From positions 1 to 64,000 of the forward strand of contig CANNHN010000006.1 of the NCBI GenBank assembly GCA_947504725.1: a DNA stretch of 64,000 bases. The letters are read 5' to 3'. The position numbers and the translations under genes were made by a program. The notes beneath the pieces were generated by a model. It was not told where the DNA came from. It searched no databases and saw only the letters and a program-made list of their open reading frames with translations. Source of the DNA: Bacteroidota bacterium (lineage in GTDB: Bacteria > Bacteroidota > Bacteroidia > 2-12-FULL-35-15). Positions 24,851 to 34,347 of the stretch are shown in pieces (the stretch's first letter is position 1; each line of letters starts with the position of its first letter).

Positions 24851-24875
24851 ATTTGATTGATTTTAAAGTAAAAGG

Positions 24876-24883
24876 CAAATGTA
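24876..24883 (-). promoter_or_regulatory. -7 promoter motif of the arginine decarboxylase gene
   Basis: The minus strand reads TACATTTG, fitting TAnnTTTG, 25 bases before the ATG at 24850. A TTG-type -33 element lies about 25 bases further upstream, somewhat too far. Confidence 0.35.
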
Positions 24884-24995
24884 AGCAACTTACATTGATA
24901 AATAATGACAAAAGTAAGTGATTTAGATTAACATTTAATCAAGAATCGGTTAAGGAACCTATAACTACTTATTTATACAATACATAGACAATCAT

Positions 24996-25940
24996 ATGAA
25001 AAATTTAAAGTTTATTGAGGTAAAATCCGAAATCGGGGCTGGCACACGAGGCGCAAGTATGGGCGTTGATGCCATAAAGATTGCTGCTTTGGATTACGGA
25101 AGCAATATGTTCAAACAAATTGAATCCATTGAGATAAAGGTTGAAAATCAACTCTTATTCGAGCCCCCTAAAACTCAATATGCTAAACGTATTGGAGGAA
25201 TTTTGGCGATTTATGAGCGCATTGCAACTACTGTTTCTCAAACATTAAAGAAAAACAACTTCCCTATAATACTGGCTGGAGATCACAGTACAGCTGGCGG
25301 AACCATTGCAGGAATCAAAATGGCTTATCCGAAAAGTAGATTGGGAGTTATCTGGATTGATGCCCATGCCGATATCCACAGTCCATATACATCTCCATCA
25401 GGAAACATGCATGGTATGCCGATTGCCGTTTCTTTAAATGAAGACAATATGGCCAATAAGATGAATAAACCAGACAAAGACACCATTGACTTATGGAATA
25501 GATTGAAGAAAATTGGCGGGATTGCTCCTAAAATTAGTTATAGCGATATAGTATATATAGGAGTTAGAGATGTTGAACCAGAAGAGACTTACTTACTAAA
25601 AAAGCACAAGATAAAGACCTTTACTACTGCTGAAGTGAAACGGAATGGGGTTGAAAAGATTGCTCGTGACACCCTTGCGCACCTATCAAACTGTAATTTA
25701 ATATACGTTTCGTTTGATGTAGATAGCATGGATTCTTCCATTTCGAAAGGAACAGGTACGCCAGTTCGTAACGGAATAACCGAAAAGGAAGCTGGAAGTT
25801 TATGTGTCCGACTCATTCAAAACCAAAAAGTATGCTGTTTTGAGATTTGTGAAGTCAACCCAACGCTTGATAAAGAGAACTTAATGGCAGAGAATACTTT
25901 TGAGATATTGCAGAAAGTGGTTAGTCAGTTAACGTATTAG
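24996..25940 (+). CDS. arginase (ureohydrolase family)
   Basis: The protein has 314 residues. The ureohydrolase manganese ligands are all visible: H97 (AGDHS), D122, H124 and D126 (WIDAHADIH), and D241 and D243 (SFDVDSMD). The substrate loop after DIHSP (YTSPSGNMHGMP) resembles arginase (SGNxHGxP) more than agmatinase or formimidoylglutamase. Arginase splits arginine into ornithine and urea. The opposite gene makes agmatine, so an agmatinase role was considered, but the loop favours arginine. No urease is in the window. It is probably transcribed alone. Confidence 0.85.
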   Translation: MKNLKFIEVKSEIGAGTRGASMGVDAIKIAALDYGSNMFKQIESIEIKVENQLLFEPPKTQYAKRIGGILAIYERIATTVSQTLKKNNFPIILAGDHSTAGGTIAGIKMAYPKSRLGVIWIDAHADIHSPYTSPSGNMHGMPIAVSLNEDNMANKMNKPDKDTIDLWNRLKKIGGIAPKISYSDIVYIGVRDVEPEETYLLKKHKIKTFTTAEVKRNGVEKIARDTLAHLSNCNLIYVSFDVDSMDSSISKGTGTPVRNGITEKEAGSLCVRLIQNQKVCCFEICEVNPTLDKENLMAENTFEILQKVVSQLTY

Positions 25941-25998
25941 TTCGGAGTCAGGAGTTTGGAGTTATTAGACTTTTGCGAAGATGCCTCTCCTCGTATTC

Positions 25999-26100
25999 GT
26001 CATTCCGTGCCACGACACGGAATCTGTCGGTTAAGCGCACTGCTCATATTCGTGAGATCCCGCCCATTCGACTACGCTCAGGGTGACAGCACGGGATGAC
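25999..26100. repeat. nested palindromic repeat carrying an inserted second motif
   Basis: The element starts GTCATTCC and ends GGGATGAC. The left arm forms ATTCCGTG-CCACGA-CACGGAAT (26002-26023). The right arm has ATCCCG (26057-26062) pairing with CGGGAT (26092-26097), but its loop holds the second motif CATTCGACTACGCTCAGGG instead of the usual six bases. It lies between the arginase gene and argS. Confidence 0.75.
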
Positions 26101-26126
26101 GATGCGAGATTATGATTTAGTTTTAT

Positions 26127-26134
26127 TACTTTTG
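26127..26134 (+). promoter_or_regulatory. -7 promoter motif of argS
   Basis: TACTTTTG fits TAnnTTTG and lies 17 bases before the argS ATG. No clear -33 element is seen. Confidence 0.35.
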
Positions 26135-26151
26135 CCCACTGAAAATTAACC

Positions 26152-27936
26152 ATGAACTTAGAACAAAAACTTACGGAGAAAACGGCCGTAGCATTACAAT
26201 CGCTTTACGGTGCTTCGTCTGATAAAATAGCTTTCGAAAAAACCAATCCTGATTTTACAGGTGATTTAACATTGGTGGTTTTTAATTTTGCGAAGATTTC
26301 TAAAAAAAAACCAGAAGATACTGCCAACGATATTGGAACGTATTTAAAAGCCAATGTTCCTGAAATTGCTGATTTTAATATTGTAAAAGGATTTTTGAAT
26401 TTAGTGATTGCCGATTCATTTTGGTTGGACTATTTTAAAACAATCAATTCTAAATCACTTATTCAACCCGTTCCAGCCAATGCCCCTGCTGTAATGGTGG
26501 AATATGCATCTCCGAATACAAACAAACCTTTGCACTTAGGACATGTACGTAATATTCTGTTGGGATATTCTGTTTCAAATATATTGACAGCAGCTGGAAA
26601 CAAAGTTGTGAAAACAAGCATTGTGAACGACCGTGGAATTCATATTTGTAAAAGTATGATTGCTTGGCAAAAATTTGGGAATGGTGAAACACCTGCATCA
26701 TCTGGATTAAAAGGCGATCACCTGGTTGGAAAATATTATGTAGAGTTTGATAAACATTATAAGTTAGAAGTCGGAAGTTTAATTTCGGAAGGAAAAACCG
26801 ATGAGGAAGCAAAAAAAACTGCTCCATTAATGTTAGAAGCACAAGAGATGTTGTTGAAATGGGAAGCGAACGACAAAGAAGTACGTGACTTGTGGGCAAT
26901 GATGAATGGCTGGGTTTACGAAGGATTTGCAGCTTCTTATAAAATGATGGGTGTAGATTTCGACAGCACATATTACGAAAGCAATACGTACCTTTTAGGA
27001 AAAGAAATTATTGATACAGGATTAGCAAAGGGAGTTTTGAAAACACGTGCTGATAAATCTATTTTTATTGATTTAACAGCTGATGGATTGGATGAAAAAA
27101 CATTGTTACGTTCGGACGGAACATCTGTGTACATGACGCAAGATTTGGGAACAGCTCTTCAACGTCAACACGAAGTAAAATTCGAAAAACTAATTTACAC
27201 TGTTGGTAATGAACAAGATTATCATTTTAAAGTTTTGTTTTTGATCTTAAAAAAACTTGGTTTCGCGTGGGCAGATGGTTTGTATCACCTTTCATACGGA
27301 ATGGTAGAACTTCCTGAAGGTAAAATGAAATCACGTGAAGGAACCGTTGTAGATGCCGATGATTTAATGCAAGTGATGATTGATACTGCTGCAGAAACAA
27401 CAAAAGCATTAGGAAAAGTAGAAGGATTAACAGAAGAAGAAGCGAATCATTTATACAAAACAATTGGCTTGGGAGCATTAAAATATTTTATGCTCAAAAT
27501 TGATCCGAAAAAGAAAATGCTGTTTAATCCTGCCGAGTCAATCGACTTTAATGGAAACACTGCTCCTTTCATTCAATTTAACTATGTTAGGATTCAAGCA
27601 TTGTTACGTAAAGCAAAAGAAGGATTCAATTTCGAAGACTTGGATGTGTTCACACATAACATAACACTTTTACCTAAAGAGAAAGAATTGATCATTAAAC
27701 TACATTCTTTTGATGCTGTATTGAAGCAAGCGGCAAATGAATTGAGTCCGGCATTAATTGCAAACTATACTTACGACTTAGCAAAAGAATTCAGTCAGTA
27801 TTATCACGATACTCCTATCTTAAAAGAAGAACAAAAAGATTTGATCCTGTTCCGTTTGCAATTGGCAAAGACTATTGGTATTGCCATTAAGAATTCTATG
27901 GGATTGTTAGGAATTGAAGTTCCTGAGCGGATGTAG
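26152..27936 (+). CDS. argS: arginyl-tRNA synthetase
   Basis: The protein has 594 residues, standard for ArgS. This class I enzyme charges tRNA-Arg. An Add1-type N-terminal tRNA-contact domain spans about 1-110. The HIGH motif is H128-L-G-H131 in 'VEYASPNTNKPLHLGHVRN'. The KMSKS-like loop is K391-M-K-S394-R in 'PEGKMKSREGTVV'. The C-terminal helical anticodon-binding domain ends 'KNSMGLLGIEVPERM', typical of the family. It ends 2 bases before the convergent GH3-fusion gene, so the two transcripts must overlap at their 3' ends. Confidence 0.97.
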   Translation: MNLEQKLTEKTAVALQSLYGASSDKIAFEKTNPDFTGDLTLVVFNFAKISKKKPEDTANDIGTYLKANVPEIADFNIVKGFLNLVIADSFWLDYFKTINSKSLIQPVPANAPAVMVEYASPNTNKPLHLGHVRNILLGYSVSNILTAAGNKVVKTSIVNDRGIHICKSMIAWQKFGNGETPASSGLKGDHLVGKYYVEFDKHYKLEVGSLISEGKTDEEAKKTAPLMLEAQEMLLKWEANDKEVRDLWAMMNGWVYEGFAASYKMMGVDFDSTYYESNTYLLGKEIIDTGLAKGVLKTRADKSIFIDLTADGLDEKTLLRSDGTSVYMTQDLGTALQRQHEVKFEKLIYTVGNEQDYHFKVLFLILKKLGFAWADGLYHLSYGMVELPEGKMKSREGTVVDADDLMQVMIDTAAETTKALGKVEGLTEEEANHLYKTIGLGALKYFMLKIDPKKKMLFNPAESIDFNGNTAPFIQFNYVRIQALLRKAKEGFNFEDLDVFTHNITLLPKEKELIIKLHSFDAVLKQAANELSPALIANYTYDLAKEFSQYYHDTPILKEEQKDLILFRLQLAKTIGIAIKNSMGLLGIEVPERM

Positions 27937-27938
27937 GA

Positions 27939-30890
27939 TTACTTCACCGCATCATAAATCACCGCATGAATTTTCCCGCGTGTTCCGGCTTTGGAAAGTT
28001 TATTATCATCCGCATCGGGATAAACTCTGTTGGATAGAAAAATATAAATAATTCCAGTTTTAGGATCGGCCCAAGCCAATGTTCCGGTGAAACCTGCGTG
28101 TCCAAAACTCATATACGAAACAGCTTTGCAAACTGGGCTGTCTTTATCAGGATTCATTTCTGGTTTATCAAATCCAACTCCTCTTCTGTTTTCACCATCT
28201 ATGCAATACTGGCATTCGGTAAATTTATTAAGTGTAACAGAATCAATATATCTTTTTCCTCCGTAAGTTCCGTAATTCATGAACAGTTGCATCATCACCG
28301 CTAAATCATTTGAATTGGAAAACAACCCTGCGTGTCCGCCTACTCCACCCAACATCGCTGCTCCTTGGTCATGTACATCACCGTGCACTTGTTGCTTCCT
28401 AAATTTTGCATCAAACTCTGTTGGCACAATTCTGTTTAAATCAAATCTAGCTAATGGTTTGTATCCCATTGTTGTTAAACCTAATGGAGCATAAAAAGAA
28501 TTTTGCACATACACATTCAATGCATTTTTTGTTTCCTTTTCAATAATTTTTTTGAGAAAATAATATCCTAAATCACTGTACAAATATTTTCCCGCATCTT
28601 TTACAGGTGATTCGATAATGCGTTTATAAATAGTGTCTTCGTAATTTTTATTGATGTATAAATCATTCGCAACACGCTTGTAATAAAAATCGTTTGGAGT
28701 CTTGTTATAAATTCCATCTTTATAAGTTCCATCTTTATTCACTGTTCTGATCCAAAACGGAATCCAATCTTTTAATCCCGCTTGATGTGTCATCATTTCA
28801 CGAACTACAATGTTTTGTTTATTGCTTCCTTCCAGCTCCGGCATATAATAACACAATGGATTATCTAAATTCACTTTCCCTTCGTCCACTAATTTCATTA
28901 AAGATGCTGTAGATGCAGCAATCTTCGTAATGGAAGCAATATCATACAAATCAGTATTCTTCACTTTTATTTTTGTATCATACGTATGATGCCCGAATGA
29001 TTTTTGATAAATTACTTTTCCGTCTTTTGCGACTAAGACTTGACAACCAGGAAAAACTTTTTCTTTTATTCCATTCATTGCAATGCTGTCAATCTTCGCC
29101 AATTTTTTTGAATCTACACCTAATTCTTCGGGAATAGTATACTTTAAACGAACAGGTTTGGTGTCAATTCCCGTTCCAACTTTAAAATGTGAACTAGCGG
29201 TAATAGGTAGTTTTCCAGAAGCTCCTACTCCACCAAAAATTAATTGTGCAGAATAACTTTCGCTGTAATCACTATTTTCATAACTCATAATTACCGCATC
29301 AGCAAATTGAATACTATCCAATTTAGCCAGGATGTATGGATTTGCAGCCACATTCACAATTACTTTATGTTCTTTGATAATTGCTTTTAACATTGCAAAT
29401 ACTTGAGGAGTTAAACCAAAATTTTTATCAGGTTTATTATTGGTATTGTTGATGTGAACAACAATCGGATTGAAGTTTTTCAATTGAGACAATAACGAAT
29501 CGAAAGCAGGCGCTTTTGCATCTTTATCTACTCCAAAATGTTTTACTGAAGCATAATTGGAAAGCGTTTGCTGAAAGACGCTCAACCCTTTGTATCCAAG
29601 CGATACAGAAGCAATTTTTGAAGAATCTAAATTTTGCAATGGAAGAATATCATTTTTGTTTTGCAACAAAGTAAGTGAAGCTTCTGTTAATTTGCGATTG
29701 ATCAATTCTGCATTCGGAGTATTTAAGTCTTCATACAAGTTTTTCAATTTAATTTTTGAATAGTGATTTAATCCAGCCCATTGTTTTGCCAACAATATCT
29801 TCATACAACGTTTATCAATTTCTTCCTGAGAAATATCACCGCGTTCGATAGCTTTTTTAATTTCAGCAATAGCCGTTGGAACATCTTCTGCAAAAAGTAA
29901 AACATCGTTACCCGCTAAAAGTGCTTTTACATCTGCTTCTCCTGGCTTGTAAAATTTACTTACCCCTTTCATATTCAACGCATCGGTAAAAACCAATCCT
30001 TTAAATCCGAGTGTGTCTTTCAATAAACCTGTAACAATTTTTTTAGTAAGTGTAGATGCTTGATTGCGTGTTGTATCCAAAGCAGGAATACTCAAATGTG
30101 CCACCATCATACTTCCCAATCCTTGTGCAATTAATTCTTTGAAAGGATATAACTCCAAAGTATCCAATCGTTCGCGAGATGAATTTATAGTTGGTAACGT
30201 TTTGTGTGAATCGCTGTCGGTATCGCCATGACCAGGGAAATGTTTTGCATTGGCAAGTACATGATTGTCTTGCATTCCTTTCATGTACATCAAAGATTTT
30301 TTGGCAACGTTGTATTTATTTTCACCAAACGAACGATTTCCTATAACTGGATTTAGTGGATTGTTATTGATATCCACAACAGGAGCAAAATTTATTTGCA
30401 TGCCTAATCGTTTACATTGACGAGCAATTTCGAAACCCATTTCATAAATCAATGAATCATCTTGAATGGCTCCCAATGTCATTTGACGAGGAAATTTTGT
30501 AGTGCTGTCCAATCGCATGGCCAATCCCCACTCTGCGTCAATCGACATAAACAAAGGGACTTTTGAGCAGGATTGATAACAGTTTGCTTGGATTGCTTGA
30601 CGGATTGGTCCGCCTTGAAAAAAGATTAAGCCACCAATTTTATATTTGTCTACTAACTCTTTTATTTCTTTTACGTGTGCATTGTCTTTGTTAGAATATG
30701 CTGCAACCATAAACAATTGTGCGAGTCGTTCGTCAGGAGTAAGTGTTTTAAAAACAGAATCAGCCCAACGCGTATCTTTCATATAAAATGGCGGATCCTG
30801 CTCATCGTTTTTCGTGACAGTGGATTTCGGAATAAAGCTCAGTGAAATAAAAACAAAAAAAGAAAATATATAGAAGATGATTTTTTTCAT
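27939..30890 (-). CDS. glycoside hydrolase 3 fused to a beta-lactamase-family serine hydrolase
   Basis: The protein has 983 residues from the ATG at 30890 (MKKIIFYIFSFFVFISLSF, a signal peptide); a 10-residue upstream extension is rejected. The N-terminal GH3 domain (about 40-370) has the NagZ-type motif KHFPGHGDTDSDSH near 215 and the 'GLVFTDALNMKGV' nucleophile region. A GH3 C-terminal domain spans about 390-580. The last 390 residues are a serine hydrolase with S-I-T-K near 655, Y-S-D (YLYSDLGYYF) and an HAG segment (GHAGFTGTLAW). The fusion is known in Bacteroidota and suggests coupled removal of N-acetylglucosamine and a peptide or ester bond from wall material. The substrate is inferred. 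Confidence 0.9.
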   Translation of the reverse strand: MKKIIFYIFSFFVFISLSFIPKSTVTKNDEQDPPFYMKDTRWADSVFKTLTPDERLAQLFMVAAYSNKDNAHVKEIKELVDKYKIGGLIFFQGGPIRQAIQANCYQSCSKVPLFMSIDAEWGLAMRLDSTTKFPRQMTLGAIQDDSLIYEMGFEIARQCKRLGMQINFAPVVDINNNPLNPVIGNRSFGENKYNVAKKSLMYMKGMQDNHVLANAKHFPGHGDTDSDSHKTLPTINSSRERLDTLELYPFKELIAQGLGSMMVAHLSIPALDTTRNQASTLTKKIVTGLLKDTLGFKGLVFTDALNMKGVSKFYKPGEADVKALLAGNDVLLFAEDVPTAIAEIKKAIERGDISQEEIDKRCMKILLAKQWAGLNHYSKIKLKNLYEDLNTPNAELINRKLTEASLTLLQNKNDILPLQNLDSSKIASVSLGYKGLSVFQQTLSNYASVKHFGVDKDAKAPAFDSLLSQLKNFNPIVVHINNTNNKPDKNFGLTPQVFAMLKAIIKEHKVIVNVAANPYILAKLDSIQFADAVIMSYENSDYSESYSAQLIFGGVGASGKLPITASSHFKVGTGIDTKPVRLKYTIPEELGVDSKKLAKIDSIAMNGIKEKVFPGCQVLVAKDGKVIYQKSFGHHTYDTKIKVKNTDLYDIASITKIAASTASLMKLVDEGKVNLDNPLCYYMPELEGSNKQNIVVREMMTHQAGLKDWIPFWIRTVNKDGTYKDGIYNKTPNDFYYKRVANDLYINKNYEDTIYKRIIESPVKDAGKYLYSDLGYYFLKKIIEKETKNALNVYVQNSFYAPLGLTTMGYKPLARFDLNRIVPTEFDAKFRKQQVHGDVHDQGAAMLGGVGGHAGLFSNSNDLAVMMQLFMNYGTYGGKRYIDSVTLNKFTECQYCIDGENRRGVGFDKPEMNPDKDSPVCKAVSYMSFGHAGFTGTLAWADPKTGIIYIFLSNRVYPDADDNKLSKAGTRGKIHAVIYDAVK

Positions 30891-31036
30891 TAAAAAATTA
30901 AATTTGATAAGGCTGTACAATTATGATGCTAAGTTACCTTCTAACGTCAAGCCGTCTCTCGAAGTATGTTATACTTTTCAACGATAGAATGTTAATGACA
31001 TCTTAAAGCAAACAATCTCTGCTTTTACATGATTCG

Positions 31037-31044
31037 TAGATTTG
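31037..31044 (+). promoter_or_regulatory. -7 promoter motif very close to the next ATG
   Basis: TAGATTTG fits TAnnTTTG and ends only 4 bases before the ATG at 31049. Transcription would begin at or just inside the start codon, giving a leaderless mRNA, unless translation starts later. Confidence 0.35.
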
Positions 31045-31048
31045 CTAC

Positions 31049-31408
31049 ATGTACAAGAAACTGTTCAACATCATGGTTTTAATGATAAGTGTTTTAACGC
31101 TTAACCTTATCACAGGCTTTGTAACCGATTATATTGTTCATTACGACATTGGAATTAATCCATATAAATTTACTGGAATAGCAATGTTAACCTTGGTTTT
31201 TATACTTGTCCCAGCCTATAGCTATATGAAACCCAAAGTGGAGCTACTAGTGGCTCGTGTATTGGTTTCGGGAAGCAATTCCTTTGGCAAAAACATGGGC
31301 TTACTCATATCATTTATCTGTGTATTTGGTATTCTTTTCGTGATTTATTTACATCAATGGTTCGACATCAATTTATGGACAGTGTTGAAAACTAAAATGC
31401 AACAATAA
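31049..31408 (+). CDS. small integral membrane protein, function unknown
   Basis: The protein has 119 residues with three hydrophobic segments at about 7-29, 41-60 and 84-104. The loop between the last two holds 'SYMKPKVELLVARVLVSGSNSFGKN', and the C-terminus ends in LKTKMQQ. It has no signal-peptidase site and no motif that I recognise. It lies between the GH3-fusion gene (divergent) and mutL. A promoter-like TAGATTTG is almost against its ATG; an internal ATG at codon 9 could be the true start. Confidence 0.6.
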   Translation: MYKKLFNIMVLMISVLTLNLITGFVTDYIVHYDIGINPYKFTGIAMLTLVFILVPAYSYMKPKVELLVARVLVSGSNSFGKNMGLLISFICVFGILFVIYLHQWFDINLWTVLKTKMQQ

Positions 31409-31520
31409 ACACCTACAAACACTTACCAATAAAGCACTTACAATAGGCGTTGCTATTACAACCTATCATTCCTTCTTTCGCCTGCTTTTATTCGATTAAT
31501 TAGTATTATTTTTGTGAGAA

Positions 31521-31621
31521 TACCGAATCGGTATCTGTAATAGTCTCCCGAATATCGGGACACTAAAACAGCTACTCTCTCGGCATTTACAATACTAATC
31601 TCAATCCCGCACTTGCGGGAT
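31521..31621. repeat. cluster of three short hairpins upstream of mutL
   Basis: Three perfect inverted repeats occur in a 244-base spacer: TACCGAATCGGTA (31521-31533), TCCCGA-ATA-TCGGGA (31546-31560) and ATCCCGC-ACTT-GCGGGAT (31604-31621). The third resembles an arm of the GTCAT repeat family. None has a T-tract. Confidence 0.45.
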
Positions 31622-31652
31622 TCAGCTAAGTATTGATTATAATAGTACAATT

Positions 31653-33491
31653 ATGCCAGACATTATACATCTTTTACCCGATTCGGTAGCCAATCAAATT
31701 GCTGCAGGGGAAGTGGTTCAACGACCAGCTTCTGCTGTTAAGGAATTGATGGAAAACGCATTGGATGCTGGTGGCTCAAAGATTAAGTTGATTGTAAAAG
31801 ATGCTGGAAAAACACTCATTCAAGTAATCGACAATGGTTGCGGAATGAGTGAAACCGATGCTCGAATGAGTTTTGAGCGTCATGCTACTTCAAAAATCCA
31901 AAAAGCAGATGATTTATTTGCTATCCGAACGATGGGATTCCGAGGAGAAGCACTAGCATCTATTGCTGCCATTGCCCAAGTAGAATTAAAAACTAGACGA
32001 ATTGGTGATGATTTGGGCGTTCAAATAGACATTGAAGGAAGCGAAATCAAACGCCAGGAAACAGTTAGTTGTGCCGAAGGAACTTCCATCTCCGTTAAAA
32101 ATTTGTTTTTTAATGTTCCAGCCCGAAGAAATTTTTTAAAAACCGATTCAGTAGAACTACGCCACATCATCGATGAATTTCAACGTGTATGCATACCAAA
32201 TCCGGAAATAGCTTTTAGTTTTCATCATAACAATACGGAGATTTTTCATTTGGAGTCTGGTTCCTTAAAACAACGATTAATGGGAATTTTCGGAAGTTCT
32301 TATAATTCGAGATTGGTTCCTGTAGAAGAAAACACAGGTATTGTAAAAATCAAAGGTTTCGTGATAAAGCCTGATTTCGCTAAAAAAACTCGTGGCGAAC
32401 AATTTTTCTTTTTAAATAAACGCTTTATCAAAAATGGTTATTTGCACCATGCAGTTCAGTCGGCATTCGAGCAATTATTATCTAAAGACAGTTTTGCTTC
32501 TTACTTTTTGATGTTGGATGTGGACCCTAAGTCAATTGACATAAACATTCATCCGACAAAAACGGAAGTAAAATTTGAAGACGAGAAAGCGATTTATGCA
32601 TTTTTGCGTTCTGCTGTAAAAAAATCTCTTGGACAATTCAACATATCTCCGAGTCTGGATTTTGACCAAGAAGCACATTTGTACAACATGCCCCTAAAGC
32701 CTGTTGACGGGATTTACAAACAACCAACCATTAAGGTGGATGAAAATTACAATCCGTTTAAAACAGAAAAGAAAGAAATTGCTGAACGCGAACTTTCAAA
32801 CAAAGCCAACTGGGAAAAGTTGTATAGTCGACATGTTGACAATCAACTAGAATTTGAGATAAAGAAAGAAGAAGAAACACAACAAACGATAAACACAGAT
32901 TGGGACAACGATTTACACGAGAGCAATAAAAAATCGACTTATCAATTACACAACAAGTACATTTTAACACATATCAAAACTGGTTTTATGGTGATTGATC
33001 AGCAAGGTGCGCACGAGCGTATTTTGTATGAACGCATTTTAGAAGGATTTGAAAAACATAAGTCGGCTACACAACAAGAACTTTTCCCAAAAACGATTGA
33101 ACTCAACACCCCTGATTTTGAACTGGTGAAAGAATTACAGTCAGAAATTCAGTCGATGGGCTTTGATATCAGTGAATTTGGCAAAAACACCTTTGTGATT
33201 CATGGCGTTCCTGCCGATACGTCAGATTATGATTCCGTAAAATTATTGGAAGGATTATTGGAGAACTACAAACAGAATTTACTAGAATTAAAATCTGATA
33301 AAAGAGAAAATTTAGCTCGTTCCATGGCAAGAAATACAGCAATAAAATCAGGAAGAGGATTGTCGCAAGAAGAAATGCAAAACATAATTGATGAATTGTT
33401 TGCCTGCAAAATGCCGTATAATACTCCAAGTGGAAAGCCAACCATTACAACGTTCTCAAGTGATGATTTAGATAAACGATTTAAGAAATAA
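31653..33491 (+). CDS. mutL: DNA mismatch repair protein MutL
   Basis: The protein has 612 residues. The GHKL ATPase domain carries VVQRPASAVKELMENALDAG, VIDNGCGMS and TMGFRGEALASIAA. The C-terminal dimerisation domain has the endonuclease-type motif DQQGAHERILYE, a variant of DQHA(x)2E(x)4E with glutamine in place of the histidine and a histidine three residues later. A nicking MutL is expected in a phylum lacking MutH, so this variant is probably functional. MutL links MutS mismatch recognition to strand incision. mutS is not in the window. The two rhomboid genes follow at once, as in many Bacteroidota. Confidence 0.96.
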   Translation: MPDIIHLLPDSVANQIAAGEVVQRPASAVKELMENALDAGGSKIKLIVKDAGKTLIQVIDNGCGMSETDARMSFERHATSKIQKADDLFAIRTMGFRGEALASIAAIAQVELKTRRIGDDLGVQIDIEGSEIKRQETVSCAEGTSISVKNLFFNVPARRNFLKTDSVELRHIIDEFQRVCIPNPEIAFSFHHNNTEIFHLESGSLKQRLMGIFGSSYNSRLVPVEENTGIVKIKGFVIKPDFAKKTRGEQFFFLNKRFIKNGYLHHAVQSAFEQLLSKDSFASYFLMLDVDPKSIDINIHPTKTEVKFEDEKAIYAFLRSAVKKSLGQFNISPSLDFDQEAHLYNMPLKPVDGIYKQPTIKVDENYNPFKTEKKEIAERELSNKANWEKLYSRHVDNQLEFEIKKEEETQQTINTDWDNDLHESNKKSTYQLHNKYILTHIKTGFMVIDQQGAHERILYERILEGFEKHKSATQQELFPKTIELNTPDFELVKELQSEIQSMGFDISEFGKNTFVIHGVPADTSDYDSVKLLEGLLENYKQNLLELKSDKRENLARSMARNTAIKSGRGLSQEEMQNIIDELFACKMPYNTPSGKPTITTFSSDDLDKRFKK

Positions 33492-33493
33492 AT

Positions 33494-34345
33494 ATGTCTT
33501 ACCAACAATATCGTCCGAATAGTTTTAATGTTTTGCCTTTGGTAGTTAAAAATCTATTGATTATTAATGGATTATTTTTTTTAGCAACAATGGTATTCCA
33601 AGGTCAGTACGACTTAACAGACAAACTTGGCTTACACTTTCCTTTATCTGAAAAATTTCAGCCGCATCAAATAATAACCTACATGTTTATGCACGGAGGC
33701 TTGATGCACATTTTCTTCAACATGTTTGCTTTGTGGATGTTTGGAAACACCTTGGAAAATTATTGGGGACCAAAACGATTTTTGACTTATTACATCATCA
33801 CAGGAATTGGAGCTGCTGTTTGTCATTACGCAGTTGTATACTTTCAAGTACAACCAACGTTAAACATAATTGATTCTTATATCGCTAATCCATCTTTGGA
33901 ATCATTTAAAGCATTTTTAGATTCGGCAAATTTCCAATTAACAACATCTGAAATGGTAGACCATTTCAATGAGAATATACCTACATACTATAACAAAGCT
34001 ATAGGATCTGAAAATTACACAGAAGCACTTCGAATTTCAGTAGACTATATGCAAACATTTAAAGCTGATTTTTTAAATGGCCCTGTCGTAGTAGGCGCGT
34101 CTGGTTCTGTTTTCGGAATTTTACTTGCATATGGAATGTTGTTTCCAAACACGATGTTATATATTTATTTTGCAATTCCAATTAAAGCAAAATGGTTTGT
34201 TGTTTTGTATGGAGCAATGGAATTATTTTCTGGAATAGCTAATAGACCAAGTGATAATGTAGCTCACTTTGCTCACCTTGGAGGTATGCTATTTGGAATT
34301 ATCCTGATATTATATTGGAAAAAAAAGAGTAATCATTTTTACTAG
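33494..34345 (+). CDS. rhomboid-family intramembrane serine protease 1
   Basis: The protein has 283 residues with about six membrane segments. The catalytic dyad is S203 in VVGASGSVFG and H261 in HFAHLGGMLFG. The HGGLMHIFFNMFALWMFG segment in TM2 supplies the conserved His and Asn of the oxyanion region. An insert of about 75 residues (residues 120-195) lies between TM3 and the serine helix, longer than in GlpG and probably periplasmic. It starts 2 bases after mutL and ends 2 bases before the second rhomboid, so translation is probably coupled. Substrates are unknown. Confidence 0.92.
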   Translation: MSYQQYRPNSFNVLPLVVKNLLIINGLFFLATMVFQGQYDLTDKLGLHFPLSEKFQPHQIITYMFMHGGLMHIFFNMFALWMFGNTLENYWGPKRFLTYYIITGIGAAVCHYAVVYFQVQPTLNIIDSYIANPSLESFKAFLDSANFQLTTSEMVDHFNENIPTYYNKAIGSENYTEALRISVDYMQTFKADFLNGPVVVGASGSVFGILLAYGMLFPNTMLYIYFAIPIKAKWFVVLYGAMELFSGIANRPSDNVAHFAHLGGMLFGIILILYWKKKSNHFY

Positions 34346-34347
34346 TT

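Noticed and set aside
24996-25940. Calling the ureohydrolase an agmatinase because of the neighbouring arginine decarboxylase
   Set aside because: The SGNMHGMP substrate loop resembles arginase; context alone was not enough.
31456-31650. 64-codon minus-strand frame upstream of mutL
   Set aside because: It runs over three hairpins and shows no protein-like pattern.
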